Shown piece by piece: positions 14,706-23,702 of a stretch of 64,000 nucleotides of DNA. Within the stretch, counting starts at the first letter, position 1; the number at the start of each line of letters is the position of its first letter. The stretch comes from Pollutimonas thiosulfatoxidans (GTDB taxonomy: Bacteria > Pseudomonadota > Gammaproteobacteria > Burkholderiales > Burkholderiaceae_B), in the NCBI RefSeq assembly GCF_004022565.1, contig NZ_CP022987.1, positions 992,001 to 1,056,000 on the forward strand, read 5' to 3'. The translations under genes were made by a program, and so were the position numbers. The notes beneath the pieces are model-generated. The model ran no database searches. It was given only the letters and a program-made list of their open reading frames with translations, and was not told where the DNA came from.

Positions 14706-15731
14706 ATGAGACAACATCTGCGACTGGCGCTGCCGCCCCTCTCTGCCTTAACGCTCGATACGAGCATTACCTTCGTCCAGGTGGACCGGGAAGGGTCTGC
14801 CGCGCGCGCGGGTCAAATGTCCGTGGCTGAATTCGGAGCACAAGCAGGCTCTGTCAGCGTCTACGCCATTTTGCATCCCGATGATGCCATCGTCGCCGGC
14901 ATCAAGGTCCCACCCGTGTCCAAACAACGACTTGACGCGGCGGTCGCCGCCAGCATCGAGCCCATGAGCCTGTCCGAAATCAATGAGCTGTGCATTGCCC
15001 ACAGCTCCCGTGCTGCCGACGGCGCCGTAACTGTCGCATGGACGGCACGCAAGCCACTGGAAGCAGCCTGGGCCTTGCTGGCCCAGGCCGGCTTGAATAT
15101 TGCGGCGTTTATTCCTCAGGCTTTAACTTTGCCATCCGGCGACTCACGGCCCAGCGAGCCGCTGGCGCTGCCTGCGGGTCCTCGCTGGCTGGCGCCTTTG
15201 CCGGGATGGTCGCTGGCGCGCGACGATTTGCGTCCGGCGTCGGCAAGCGGACGTTGGCGCCGGGCAATATACTGGTCCGCCGCCGCTGCGGCAGTTTGGG
15301 TAATAGGCCTGAGCTGGCATGCGGCACAGCTGGCCAACCAGGTCGAGACCTTGCAGCAAGACATGCAAGCCTCGGTGTTAACGGCCTTCCCGAAAATACC
15401 TGTTGTCATTGATCCCTTAAGGCAAGCGCAGACCCAGCGGGATGCCTTGCGGCTGGCGGGCGGCGCGGCGGCGGACGACGACTTCATGCCCTTGGCGCTG
15501 GCCGCAGCGCAGGTGCTGGTCTTTGCACAGAGCCACGTGCACAGCATGCGTTACGAAAAGGGCCTGCTGAGTTTGACGTTGGCTGAAGGCTATGTTCCGC
15601 CTGCCAATGAAGCGGCCCTGGCACAGTCCGCATCGGCGCAGCAACTGCTGCTGCAAAAAGATCAGACGCAGCCCCATGTCTGGCATGTGCGTCGGCCCGC
15701 ACCGGTTCAGAACCACGCGGGGCGGCCATGA
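14706..15731 (+). CDS. gspL: Type II secretion protein GspL
   Basis: A 341-residue bitopic inner-membrane protein. The cytoplasmic N-terminal half (to about residue 185) carries a GspL-type actin-like domain that binds the ATPase GspE. One transmembrane helix (AIYWSAAAAAVWVIGLSWHA, about residues 187-206) is followed by a coiled-coil stretch and a periplasmic ferredoxin-like domain with ALAAAQVLVFAQSHVHSMRY. The start at 14706 lies 4 bases after the gspK stop. Recruits GspE to the membrane together with GspM. Confidence 0.85.
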   Translation: MRQHLRLALPPLSALTLDTSITFVQVDREGSAARAGQMSVAEFGAQAGSVSVYAILHPDDAIVAGIKVPPVSKQRLDAAVAASIEPMSLSEINELCIAHSSRAADGAVTVAWTARKPLEAAWALLAQAGLNIAAFIPQALTLPSGDSRPSEPLALPAGPRWLAPLPGWSLARDDLRPASASGRWRRAIYWSAAAAAVWVIGLSWHAAQLANQVETLQQDMQASVLTAFPKIPVVIDPLRQAQTQRDALRLAGGAAADDDFMPLALAAAQVLVFAQSHVHSMRYEKGLLSLTLAEGYVPPANEAALAQSASAQQLLLQKDQTQPHVWHVRRPAPVQNHAGRP

Positions 15732-16318
15732 TGTTTACTGCCAAACTGAAAGAATCGGCTTACGCATGGCAGGCGCGCTTGACGCCCATTGCAGGACAGG
15801 CCCTTGCTTTCTGGAAACTAAGAAGCCCTCGGGAGCGAGGTTTTCTGCTGGCTGGAGCCCTGCTGCTGATTGCGGTGCTGCTTTGGGTGCTAGCGTTGCG
15901 CCCTGCAGTGCAAACCATACAGAGCGCGCAGCAGCGCTTACCGGTTCTGCAGGCACAAGCAGCGCAACTGGCCGCCGTAATCTTCGAGGCAAAGGCGCTG
16001 GGCGACAGCCGCAGGGGCGTTATGCCGGCCGGCGATACCGAGCAAGCACTGCTAAACAGTCTGCGTACTGCCGGGTTGGATACCGTTAGCGTATTGGGCA
16101 GGCCGACCAATGTGGACCCGGCGCAAATGCAATGGCGGGTAGAACTCGCCAATGCGCCGGCAGGGCGGGTCATGGAGTGGTTGGCCAATTTGCCGTTTAT
16201 GGTGCAAACGCAAACACAGCTCGTTGACCTTGCGCGTAGCAATGTGGACGGCCGGGATCGGCCGGGGCAGCTTAGTGGGGTTGTCGTGCTGGCCATCCAG
16301 CAGGCAAAGGCTTCATGA
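15728..16318 (+). CDS. gspM: Type II secretion protein GspM
   Basis: A 196-residue protein with a short cytoplasmic N-terminus containing FWKLRSPRERGFLLAGALLL, in which the R-x-R-E-R box precedes the single transmembrane helix (about residues 38-58), as in GspM. The rest is periplasmic: a short coiled coil (QSAQQRLPVLQAQAAQLAAV) and a small alpha/beta domain. Overlaps gspL and gspN by 4 bases each. GspM stabilises GspL in the inner-membrane platform. Confidence 0.88.
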   Translation: MMFTAKLKESAYAWQARLTPIAGQALAFWKLRSPRERGFLLAGALLLIAVLLWVLALRPAVQTIQSAQQRLPVLQAQAAQLAAVIFEAKALGDSRRGVMPAGDTEQALLNSLRTAGLDTVSVLGRPTNVDPAQMQWRVELANAPAGRVMEWLANLPFMVQTQTQLVDLARSNVDGRDRPGQLSGVVVLAIQQAKAS

Positions 16319-17082
16319 GCCGCGCACGCCGCGCGGCATGGCTGGTGTTGCTGCTCGCAGTCGGGCTCACAGCAGCACTATGGGTGCTGCCGGCCCGCTG
16401 GGCGATGGCCTGGATACCGGCATCTTCTCCGGTCATCATCACGGACGCCACTGGCACCCTATGGCATGCCAAGGCCACGATGGCAGTCGGTGTGGATGGC
16501 TTGCGCCGCAGCTTGCCCGATCCAGTGGCGTGGCGCCTGGCCTTCGATGGGGGGCCGCAGTTGGTGGTGACCCACCCCTGGCTGCGCGGGTCCTTGAAGC
16601 TGAGGCCTTCGTGGCGAGGGTTGCGCATGTCGGCTCAATCGCTGCATATGCCTGCGTCCGTGCTGACCACCCTGCACGGCATCTTCAACACTCTGGATCC
16701 GGAGGGCGAGGTCCTTCTAAGCTGGCCTGAACTTACTCTGGGTAGCCGCAGCATTTCCTCCAACGGTAGTAAGGGGCTGCTGTCTGCGCAATGGCGCAAC
16801 GCTGCCTCTTCGCTGACTCGTATACGCCCCATGGGTGAATACACCTTGCTGGTCACCGAGGGTGGCGACGATAAGCTTGCGTTGGCGCTTGCTACCAAAC
16901 AGGGACCATGGATGATGGAAGGTACTGGCACGCTAACGCTGTCGGGCCGCTTGCAATTCGACGGAAACACATGGGTTGACGAATCGGCCGGTGCCGACAC
17001 CCGCGATGCCCTACAGGGCGTTCTGGACGCCATGGCTCCCCGGTCAGGCCCGGACGGCCACACCTTATTGAAACTACGCTAA
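16315..17082 (+). CDS. gspN: Type II secretion protein GspN
   Basis: A 255-residue protein with one N-terminal transmembrane helix (about residues 7-30) and a beta-rich periplasmic domain. The family pattern shows in VIITDATGTLWHAKATM near the start and GTGTLTLSGRLQFDGNTW near the C-terminus. GspN is present in only some T2SS operons and its role is not settled. It overlaps gspM by 4 bases and is followed by 46 non-coding bases before the start I prefer for gspD. Confidence 0.85.
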   Translation: MSRARRAAWLVLLLAVGLTAALWVLPARWAMAWIPASSPVIITDATGTLWHAKATMAVGVDGLRRSLPDPVAWRLAFDGGPQLVVTHPWLRGSLKLRPSWRGLRMSAQSLHMPASVLTTLHGIFNTLDPEGEVLLSWPELTLGSRSISSNGSKGLLSAQWRNAASSLTRIRPMGEYTLLVTEGGDDKLALALATKQGPWMMEGTGTLTLSGRLQFDGNTWVDESAGADTRDALQGVLDAMAPRSGPDGHTLLKLR

Positions 17083-17128
17083 TGCGCCCGCCATGATTAC
17101 CTCAAAACTTCTACCGGAATGCCTCTTC

Positions 17129-19537
17129 ATGCAACCTACCCAATGGCGCTTGCGTATGCCCATGCTGGCGTTTACCGTCGCACTGAGCGGCTGCGCCGTC
17201 CAGGAGCCTGACCAGAAAGCGATGCCACCACCGCTGGTAGCCTACACGACAGTGGGTTCCGGCCAACCCCATCGGGCGCAGCCTTATACGGCCCCAGTCG
17301 ACTCTTCGCAGACCAGGTCGCGAAACTTGTCTCCCATACGTGAACGCCCCAGTCTCCGGGACGAAGCTGTGCAAGACCGGCCAAGCGCCCAGCAGGCCGG
17401 ACAGCAGACCACACTGAACTTCAATGGTGCAGAACTACACGGCGTGCTGCGCGCGCTGGCCCAGTTCACAGGGCGCAATTTCGTCGTCGATCCGCGCGTA
17501 AGGGGACAGTTGACGCTGATATCCGAAACCCCTGTCGATGCTGATACGGCGTACTCCATGCTCTTGAGTGCCCTGCGCATGCAGGGCTTTGCCGTCGTTG
17601 ACGTGGACGGGGTCAGCCGCGTGGTGCCTGAAGCTGACGCCAAGCTGCAGGGCGGCCCTGTCGTTTCCAGCAACCAGCGTGCGCGCGGCGGTGAACTGGT
17701 CACCCGCGTGTTTCCGCTGCGTTATGAAAGCGCCACCGCGCTGGTACCCATCTTGCGGCCCATGGTAGCGCCCAACAACACCATTGCCGCGCACGCCGGT
17801 AACAATACCCTGCTCATTACCGACTACGCCGACAACCTGGATCGGGTGGCGGATGTCATTGCCCGCATCGACACACCCACATCCATCAGCACGGACGTAA
17901 TCCCCATCGAGTATGGGGTTGCGCTGGACGTGGCAGCATTGGCGCAGCAGCTTTTGCATAGCAGTGGTGCCGACCAAAGCAGGCAAGTGAACATCGTTGC
18001 TGATTCGCGCAGCAATTCGGTGCTGGTGCGCGCCGGCACGCCAGAGCGCCTGAAGCAGGCGCGCGACCTGATCCTGCGTATCGACAGCCCGGAGTCACGT
18101 GCGGGCAATCTGCACGTGGTTTACCTGCGTAATGCACAGGCCACCCATCTGGCCGAAGTGCTTCAGGGTGTACTGGCGGGGCAGGGCGGCTCTGGCCAGA
18201 CGACGGAACCCGATGCGCCCCTGTCGGGTGGCGCTTTCGAGGGCGAGAGTGACTCGCCGGCAACGACAGGCGGCGGGTTTGGGACCCACGTCAGCAGCGC
18301 GGCGATGGACGCCTCAAGTTCCGGATCCTCTCTGTTCGATATGGCGACGGCCGGTCGGCCGATGGTTGCATTCTCCGCCGGCGGTGCAACCGTGCAGGCT
18401 GATCCCACGACCAATACCCTGATTATCTCGGCACCGGAGCCGCTGTATCGCAGCCTGCGCGAGATCATCGATTTGCTGGACCAGCGGCGTGCGCAGGTAC
18501 TGATCGAAAGCCTGATCGTCGAAGTCAACGCGGAAGACGCCGCAGAGTTCGGCATCCAATGGGCCGCCGGCGCCAATAACGCCAACAATGGCGGCAGCTC
18601 ATTCTTTGGCGGGGCCAACTTGGGCGGCAGCGGCCTGAGCGGCAATCTGTCCAGCGGCGCCACCACCATAGATGCACTTGGGTCGGGCATGAGTCTGGGC
18701 CTGGTCAGAGGCACCGTGGACGTGCTGGGAACCCAATTGCTTAACCTGAACGTGCTGGCGCGTGCCATGCAAAAGCAGGGCGGCGTCAACATTCTTTCCA
18801 CGCCCAACCTCATGACGCTGGACAACGAGCAGGCCAGTATTGTGGTGGGCAGGACCGTACCGTTCGTCACTGGCACCTATACGACCACAGGCGACGGTGC
18901 CAGCAATCCCTTCCAGACGGTGCAGCGTGAAGACGTAGGGCTGACACTGCGTATCCGACCGCAGATATCCGAAGGGGGCACAGTCAAGCTGTCCTTGTAC
19001 CAGGAGGTCAGCAGCATAGACCCATCATCGACCCTTCCGAGCGCGACCTCGGGCGGGTCGATCATTACGCGCAAGCGGGCGTTGGAGACCAATGTGCTGG
19101 TCGATGACGGGCAAATCATCGTGCTGGGCGGACTGCTGGAAGAGGTGGTCGATGACAGCATCACCTCAGTGCCCCTATTGGGAGACATCCCGGTGTTGGG
19201 CAACCTGTTCAAGTACCAGAAGCGCGGTCGCAGCAAGACCAACCTGATGGTATTCCTGAGGCCACACATTGTGCGCAACGCGCAAGACAGTGCGGGGCTG
19301 ACGCTGGACCGCTACAACTACATGCGCGCTGCGCAGGCAGGCCTGCCGGTGCGGGCAGCGTCGTGGTTGGTGCCCGATGCCAACACGAATACCTTGCCCG
19401 CCATTCAGCGTGATGCCGATACGGGCCTGCTGGATTTACGCGGCATGCAAGCCAATGATCCTGCAACCGATCTTCCGGGAAGTCCTGTGCAGCTTATGCC
19501 CATTCCGGCTCAGCCCGTGCCGCCCGACAATCTATGA
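17129..19537 (+). CDS. gspD: Type II secretion outer-membrane secretin GspD
   Basis: An 802-residue secretin. The signal ends in lipobox LSGC, so the protein is probably a lipoprotein that reaches the outer membrane with lipid help. N0 domain: LNFNGAELHGVLRALAQFTG through about residue 180. N1-N3 repeats: FPLRYESATALVPILRPMVA, IPIEYGVALDVAALAQQLLH and VYLRNAQATHLAEVLQGVLA. A Gly/Ser-rich insertion lies in N3. The C-terminal secretin domain has VGRTVPFVTGTY and VPLLGDIPVLGNLFKYQ. I chose the ATG at 17129 because it gives a standard 22-residue lipoprotein signal; 17093 would add 12 residues. It overlaps gspE by 4 bases. Confidence 0.93.
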   Translation: MQPTQWRLRMPMLAFTVALSGCAVQEPDQKAMPPPLVAYTTVGSGQPHRAQPYTAPVDSSQTRSRNLSPIRERPSLRDEAVQDRPSAQQAGQQTTLNFNGAELHGVLRALAQFTGRNFVVDPRVRGQLTLISETPVDADTAYSMLLSALRMQGFAVVDVDGVSRVVPEADAKLQGGPVVSSNQRARGGELVTRVFPLRYESATALVPILRPMVAPNNTIAAHAGNNTLLITDYADNLDRVADVIARIDTPTSISTDVIPIEYGVALDVAALAQQLLHSSGADQSRQVNIVADSRSNSVLVRAGTPERLKQARDLILRIDSPESRAGNLHVVYLRNAQATHLAEVLQGVLAGQGGSGQTTEPDAPLSGGAFEGESDSPATTGGGFGTHVSSAAMDASSSGSSLFDMATAGRPMVAFSAGGATVQADPTTNTLIISAPEPLYRSLREIIDLLDQRRAQVLIESLIVEVNAEDAAEFGIQWAAGANNANNGGSSFFGGANLGGSGLSGNLSSGATTIDALGSGMSLGLVRGTVDVLGTQLLNLNVLARAMQKQGGVNILSTPNLMTLDNEQASIVVGRTVPFVTGTYTTTGDGASNPFQTVQREDVGLTLRIRPQISEGGTVKLSLYQEVSSIDPSSTLPSATSGGSIITRKRALETNVLVDDGQIIVLGGLLEEVVDDSITSVPLLGDIPVLGNLFKYQKRGRSKTNLMVFLRPHIVRNAQDSAGLTLDRYNYMRAAQAGLPVRAASWLVPDANTNTLPAIQRDADTGLLDLRGMQANDPATDLPGSPVQLMPIPAQPVPPDNL

Positions 19538-20955
19538 CAGGCCGCTTACCGTATACCTGGGCGCGAGCCCATCGCGCGCTGATGCATACCGGTGCCAGCG
19601 GCGTCACGCTGACTGTTTCGGCAAGCACACCCGCGTGGGCCCTGGCCGAAATACGACGCCAGCACGGCCCCTTGCCGGTCAAGGAAGTCAGTGACGAAGA
19701 GCTAGATACGCTGTTGGCTGCGGCCTATGCGCAAACGGGCGATGCTGCGGAAATCGTGGATGCCGCCGCCAACGAGATCGATCTTGATCGGCTGATGCAG
19801 GACATCCCCGAAGTCGAAGATCTGCTTGAGAACCGCGACGATGCGCCCATCATACGCATGATCAATGCGCTGTTCACCCAGGCAGCGCGCGACGGTGCCA
19901 GCGACATACACATCGAACCTTTCGAGACGCACTCCGTGGTGCGCTACCGGGTGGATGGAACCCTGCGCGACATTGTCAGCCCGCGTCGCGCGCTGCATAA
20001 CGCCCTGGTATCAAGAATCAAGATCATGGCCAGCCTGGACATCGCCGAGAAGCGCTTGCCCCAGGACGGCCGCATTGCCTTGCGGGTGGGTGGCCGCGCC
20101 ATTGACGTGCGGGTTTCGACCTTGCCTACGGGCCACGGAGAACGCGCCGTTCTACGCCTGCTGGACAAAGAGGCCGGGCGCCTGGAGCTGGAGCGTTTGG
20201 GTATGGCCGCTGATGTACTGGACGGCCTGGACGCGCTGATCCGTCGGCCACACGGCATCTTCCTGGTAACCGGCCCGACCGGCAGTGGCAAGAGCACCAC
20301 CCTTTATGCGGCCCTGGGTCGACTCGATTCGGCCACCACCAACATCCTTACAGTGGAAGATCCGATCGAATACGACCTGCCGGGCATCGGCCAGACTCAG
20401 GTCAACGCCCGCATCAACCTGACGTTTGCCTCGGCCTTGCGCGCGATCTTGCGGCAGGATCCAGACATCATCATGATAGGCGAGATCCGCGACCTGGAAA
20501 CGGCGCAGATCGCCGTCCAGGCGTCGTTGACCGGCCACCTGGTGCTGGCCACGCTGCACACCAATGATGCCGTATCGGCTGTGGCTCGCCTGGTCGATAT
20601 GGGTGTGGAGCCCTTCCTGTTGGCTTCGACCTTGCAAGGTGTACTGGCACAGCGCCTGGTGCGCAAGCTGTGCGCCCAGTGCAAGCTGCCTCAGTCCGAC
20701 GGCACTGCGGGCTGGAACCGAAATGGGTGCCAGGCCTGTAGCCATACGGGCTATAGCGGACGCACGGGTGTGCATGAACTATTCGTGCTGGATGACACCC
20801 TGCGCGCCATGATCCACGCCGACCAAGCCGAGCACGCCTTGCGTCTTGCGGCCCAGCAGGGCGGCATGCGCAGCCTGCGACAGGACGCTGAACGCTGGAT
20901 CCAGCAGGGCGTTACCTCGCGCGAAGAAATCGCGCGCGTCACCCGCGACGTCTAA
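19534..20955 (+). CDS. gspE: Type II secretion ATPase GspE
   Basis: A 473-residue cytoplasmic ATPase that powers pseudopilus assembly. The N-terminal N1E region (to about residue 100) binds GspL. The catalytic part shows SDIHIEPFETHSVVRYRVDG, Walker A TGPTGSGKST (about residues 246-255), an Asp box (TVEDPIEYDLPG), Walker B IIMIGEIRD and a His box (TLHTNDAVSAVARL). A zinc-binding tetracysteine motif, characteristic of GspE, is present at Cys380, Cys383, Cys399 and Cys402. At 473 residues it is slightly shorter than typical GspE, the reduction being at the N-terminus. Confidence 0.95.
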   Translation: MTGRLPYTWARAHRALMHTGASGVTLTVSASTPAWALAEIRRQHGPLPVKEVSDEELDTLLAAAYAQTGDAAEIVDAAANEIDLDRLMQDIPEVEDLLENRDDAPIIRMINALFTQAARDGASDIHIEPFETHSVVRYRVDGTLRDIVSPRRALHNALVSRIKIMASLDIAEKRLPQDGRIALRVGGRAIDVRVSTLPTGHGERAVLRLLDKEAGRLELERLGMAADVLDGLDALIRRPHGIFLVTGPTGSGKSTTLYAALGRLDSATTNILTVEDPIEYDLPGIGQTQVNARINLTFASALRAILRQDPDIIMIGEIRDLETAQIAVQASLTGHLVLATLHTNDAVSAVARLVDMGVEPFLLASTLQGVLAQRLVRKLCAQCKLPQSDGTAGWNRNGCQACSHTGYSGRTGVHELFVLDDTLRAMIHADQAEHALRLAAQQGGMRSLRQDAERWIQQGVTSREEIARVTRDV

Positions 20956-20973
20956 GGCCTACGGAGCGACACC

Positions 20974-22179
20974 ATGCCCTCATACCAGTACGAAGCCGTT
21001 GATGCCTCAGGTAGAACCGACCGGGGCACGATAGATGCCGATAGCGAACGCAGTGCCCGCCACACACTGCGCGCCCGCGGGCTGCTGCCATTGGCGCTGC
21101 GCGAGACGCGCAAGCGGGCAGGGAAGGGCTGGTCGGCTGCGGCGAAGATCAGCGATGCCGACCTGGGGTGGCTGACCCGCCAGTTGGCCAGCTTGTTGGC
21201 TGCCAGGCTGCCGCTCGAGGCGGCCCTGCGCGCCACGCTGGAACAAGCCGAACGGCGGCACGTTGCTCGAACCTTGGCCGCAGTCCGTGATGACGTGCGG
21301 GCCGGCCATCGGCTCGGCGATGCACTGGCAGCCCATCCCAAGGACTTCCCCGCGATTTATCAGGCGCTGGTCGATGCCGGAGAGCAGTCGGGCAACCTCG
21401 CCCAAGTACTGGAGCGGCTGGCCGACTACATCGAGACGCGCGGAGCGCTGCGCAACAAGGTGCTGACCGCCTTTATCTACCCCGCTATTGTCACCGTGGT
21501 TTCCATCGCCATCGTCATCTTTCTGCTTACTTACGTGGTGCCTCAGGTGGTCGGCGCATTTTCTCAGGCGCAGCAAACCTTGCCCTTGCTGACGCGCATG
21601 ATGCTGTCAGCCAGCCACTTCGCCCGCAACTGGGGTCTGGTCTCGGTCACCGGCCTGGCAGTACTGTTCGGATTGTGGCGCTTGTACTTGCGTAATCCAT
21701 CGGCCCGTCTGGCCTGGCATGCCCGTGTGTTGCGCCTGCCCGTGCTGGGCCGTTACGCGATGGGTGTGGATGTGGCGCGCTTTTCTGCCACACTGGCCAT
21801 TTTGACGGGTAGCAATGTGCCCTTGCTGACTGCACTGCATGCTGCGCGGCGCACACTGAAGAACCACAAGCTGCAAGCAGCTGTGGACGAGGCCACCGGT
21901 CGTGTACGAGAGGGCAGCCCCTTGGCCCAGGCCCTGCAAGCGCAGAAGGTTTTCCCACCGCTATTGACCCATTTGGTGGATAGCGGTGAGCGCACTGGCG
22001 AGTTGCCCGCCATGCTGGACCGCGCCGCCAAGGTGCTCTCGATGGAGCTGGAAAGGCGTGCCATGACCATGACCGCCATACTCGAGCCCTTGATGACCTT
22101 GATCATGGGCGGCATTGTGCTGGTGATTGTGCTGGCGGTCATGATGCCTATCATTGAGATCAACCAACTGGTTCAGTAA
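20974..22179 (+). CDS. gspF: Type II secretion inner-membrane platform protein GspF
   Basis: A 401-residue polytopic protein with three transmembrane helices. It starts with the family motif YQYEAVDASGRTDRGTIDA and has two homologous cytoplasmic GspF domains (about residues 65-190 and 268-390), each with the pattern TRQLASLLAARLPLEAAL / SATLAILTGSNVPLLTALHA. It ends with the typical segment EPLMTLIMGGIVLVIVLAVM. The start at 20974 follows a CGGAG ribosome-binding site 18 bases after gspE. It closes the gsp operon; the beta-lactamase gene starts 2 bases after its stop. Confidence 0.95.
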   Translation: MPSYQYEAVDASGRTDRGTIDADSERSARHTLRARGLLPLALRETRKRAGKGWSAAAKISDADLGWLTRQLASLLAARLPLEAALRATLEQAERRHVARTLAAVRDDVRAGHRLGDALAAHPKDFPAIYQALVDAGEQSGNLAQVLERLADYIETRGALRNKVLTAFIYPAIVTVVSIAIVIFLLTYVVPQVVGAFSQAQQTLPLLTRMMLSASHFARNWGLVSVTGLAVLFGLWRLYLRNPSARLAWHARVLRLPVLGRYAMGVDVARFSATLAILTGSNVPLLTALHAARRTLKNHKLQAAVDEATGRVREGSPLAQALQAQKVFPPLLTHLVDSGERTGELPAMLDRAAKVLSMELERRAMTMTAILEPLMTLIMGGIVLVIVLAVMMPIIEINQLVQ

Positions 22180-22181
22180 GA

Positions 22182-23369
22182 ATGAAAAGCACGCTTATCT
22201 GTAAATGTGCGGCGTTGGCAGCCGCCTTGTGCGTAGCCCAGGCCGGGGCTCAATCCGGACCCACGGATGCACCTGCCAGCTTGCATCAGGTGGTCGACGA
22301 GACGGTCCGCCCCATGATGGCTGCACACGGCATCCTCGGCATGGCCATCGCAGTGACGGTTCGTGGGGACCAGTACTTCTTCAACTATGGGCTTGCGTCC
22401 CGCGAAGATAATCGCGAGCTTACCGAGCGCACTCTTTTCGAGATCGGGTCGATCAGCAAGACCTTTACCGCCACATTGGCTTCGTATGCGCAGGAGATCG
22501 GTGCGCTCACCCTGGCCGACAATGCCAGCAAATACCTGCCTGCCCTTGAAGGCAGCAGCTTCGATCGCATCAGCCTGCTGGATCTGGGCACCTATACCGC
22601 GGGCGGCTTGCCCTTGCAGGTTCCCGATGAGATCACCGCAGACACTGTACTGGACTATTACAAGGGTTGGCGTCCCCAGTATGCCCCCGGCACCCACCGA
22701 CAGTACTCAAATCCCAGCATAGGGCTGTTTGGCCATCTGGCAGCACTAAGCATGCACGCAAGCTTCGATGTGTTGATGGAGAAGAAGCTGCTTCCCATGA
22801 TGGGGCTGCGCAATACTTATATTCACGTGCCGTCGGAGCGGATGAACGACTACGCCTACGGTTATGCCGAGGATGGGCAGCCCCTGCGGGTGAATCCGGG
22901 CGTCTGGGATGCCGAAGCTTATGGCGTAAAAACGTCGGCCGCCGATTTGCTGAGGTTTGTTGAATTGAACATGGACGGCTCGGGGCTGGATCCAACCTTA
23001 AGCCGTGCCATCAGCGCCACGCACACTGGCTACTATCAAGTCGGGGACATGGTGCAGGCGCTTGGATGGGAAACCTATGCTTATCCAACCGATCTAGGGT
23101 CGGTGCTGGAAGGTAATTCCGCCAAAGTTGTCCTCGAGCCCAACAAGGCAAGGAAGCTGACCCCGCCGGCGCCGCCACGGACGAATGTTCTGATCAACAA
23201 AAGTGGCTCGACCAACGGCTTCGGTGGGTATGTGGCGTTTGTGCCAGCGGAACAGATAGGCGTCGTCATTCTTGCCAACAAGAATTACCCGGTAGCGGAG
23301 CGCGTGGCGGCGGCGTTTAAGATACTAACGGCCTTAGGTCGCCACAAGGAAGCGCAACTCGGCGGCTGA
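22182..23369 (+). CDS. Class C beta-lactamase-family serine hydrolase (AmpC-like)
   Basis: A 395-residue exported protein. The signal peptide ends at about residue 23 (AQAGA). Class C motifs are present in order: S-x-x-K as Ser90-Ile-Ser-Lys93 in FEIGSISKTF, Tyr-Ser-Asn at 175-177 (RQYSNPSIGLFG), and Lys-Ser-Gly at 340-342 (INKSGSTNGFGGYVAF) in place of the usual Lys-Thr-Gly. Length and context around the motifs resemble true AmpC enzymes more than esterase-type relatives. No ampR-like regulator is next to it. Its start lies 2 bases after the gspF stop, so it is probably transcribed with the T2SS operon. Hydrolytic spectrum cannot be predicted. Confidence 0.87.
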   Translation: MKSTLICKCAALAAALCVAQAGAQSGPTDAPASLHQVVDETVRPMMAAHGILGMAIAVTVRGDQYFFNYGLASREDNRELTERTLFEIGSISKTFTATLASYAQEIGALTLADNASKYLPALEGSSFDRISLLDLGTYTAGGLPLQVPDEITADTVLDYYKGWRPQYAPGTHRQYSNPSIGLFGHLAALSMHASFDVLMEKKLLPMMGLRNTYIHVPSERMNDYAYGYAEDGQPLRVNPGVWDAEAYGVKTSAADLLRFVELNMDGSGLDPTLSRAISATHTGYYQVGDMVQALGWETYAYPTDLGSVLEGNSAKVVLEPNKARKLTPPAPPRTNVLINKSGSTNGFGGYVAFVPAEQIGVVILANKNYPVAERVAAAFKILTALGRHKEAQLGG

Positions 23370-23395
23370 CCGTTGAAGCTTGGTTTGCGCCGACA

Positions 23396-23656
23396 TCATG
23401 CGGGGTTTGCGCCTAGCAGGCTGGACTGTACTGAGCGCTTGCGTCCTTGTGGCACACGTTCTTTGATCTGCCTTAATTGGGTATCAGTTAGCGGGCCGTT
23501 GTTGGCCTCGTATTGGGGAAGAACTTTGACAGCGAGAGCGTGTAGCGCCATGTGGATTGCCTGGGTTTCGTCGACTCCCAACTGTCGTGCCAAGTGTTTG
23601 GCCGTTTCGCACGTGACACCCGTGGCGCTGTCGGCGCTACGGTAGCGGAAGGTCAA
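23396..23656 (-). CDS. Small protein with ribbon-helix-helix/VapB-like N-terminal half
   Basis: An 86-residue protein read from a TTG codon at 23656; no ATG is available in frame upstream and no clear ribosome-binding site is seen, so the start is uncertain. Residues 16-44 (CETAKHLARQLGVDETQAIH followed by MALHALAVK) resemble the helix pattern of VapB-type antitoxins and other ribbon-helix-helix DNA-binding proteins. The C-terminus is basic (ERVPQGRKRSVQ). No toxin gene is adjacent. It is convergent with the beta-lactamase gene and divergent from the heat-shock gene. Confidence 0.5.
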   Translation of the reverse strand: MTFRYRSADSATGVTCETAKHLARQLGVDETQAIHMALHALAVKVLPQYEANNGPLTDTQLRQIKERVPQGRKRSVQSSLLGANPA

Positions 23657-23673
23657 GCGCTGGCCGCTAAGCC

Positions 23674-23702
23674 CTTGAAATCTCAGGATATCGACCCCAG
23701 AT
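23674..23702 (+). promoter_or_regulatory. Sigma-32-like heat-shock promoter of the hsp20 gene
   Basis: CTTGAAA (23674-23680) and CCCCAGAT (23695-23702) are separated by 14 bases. This closely fits the RpoH consensus (CTTGAAA, about 11-16 bases, CCCCATnT), with one mismatch in the -10 element. It lies 69 bases upstream of the small heat-shock gene, giving a leader of about 60 bases that contains a hairpin (arms 23712-23719 and 23731-23738). Confidence 0.7.
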
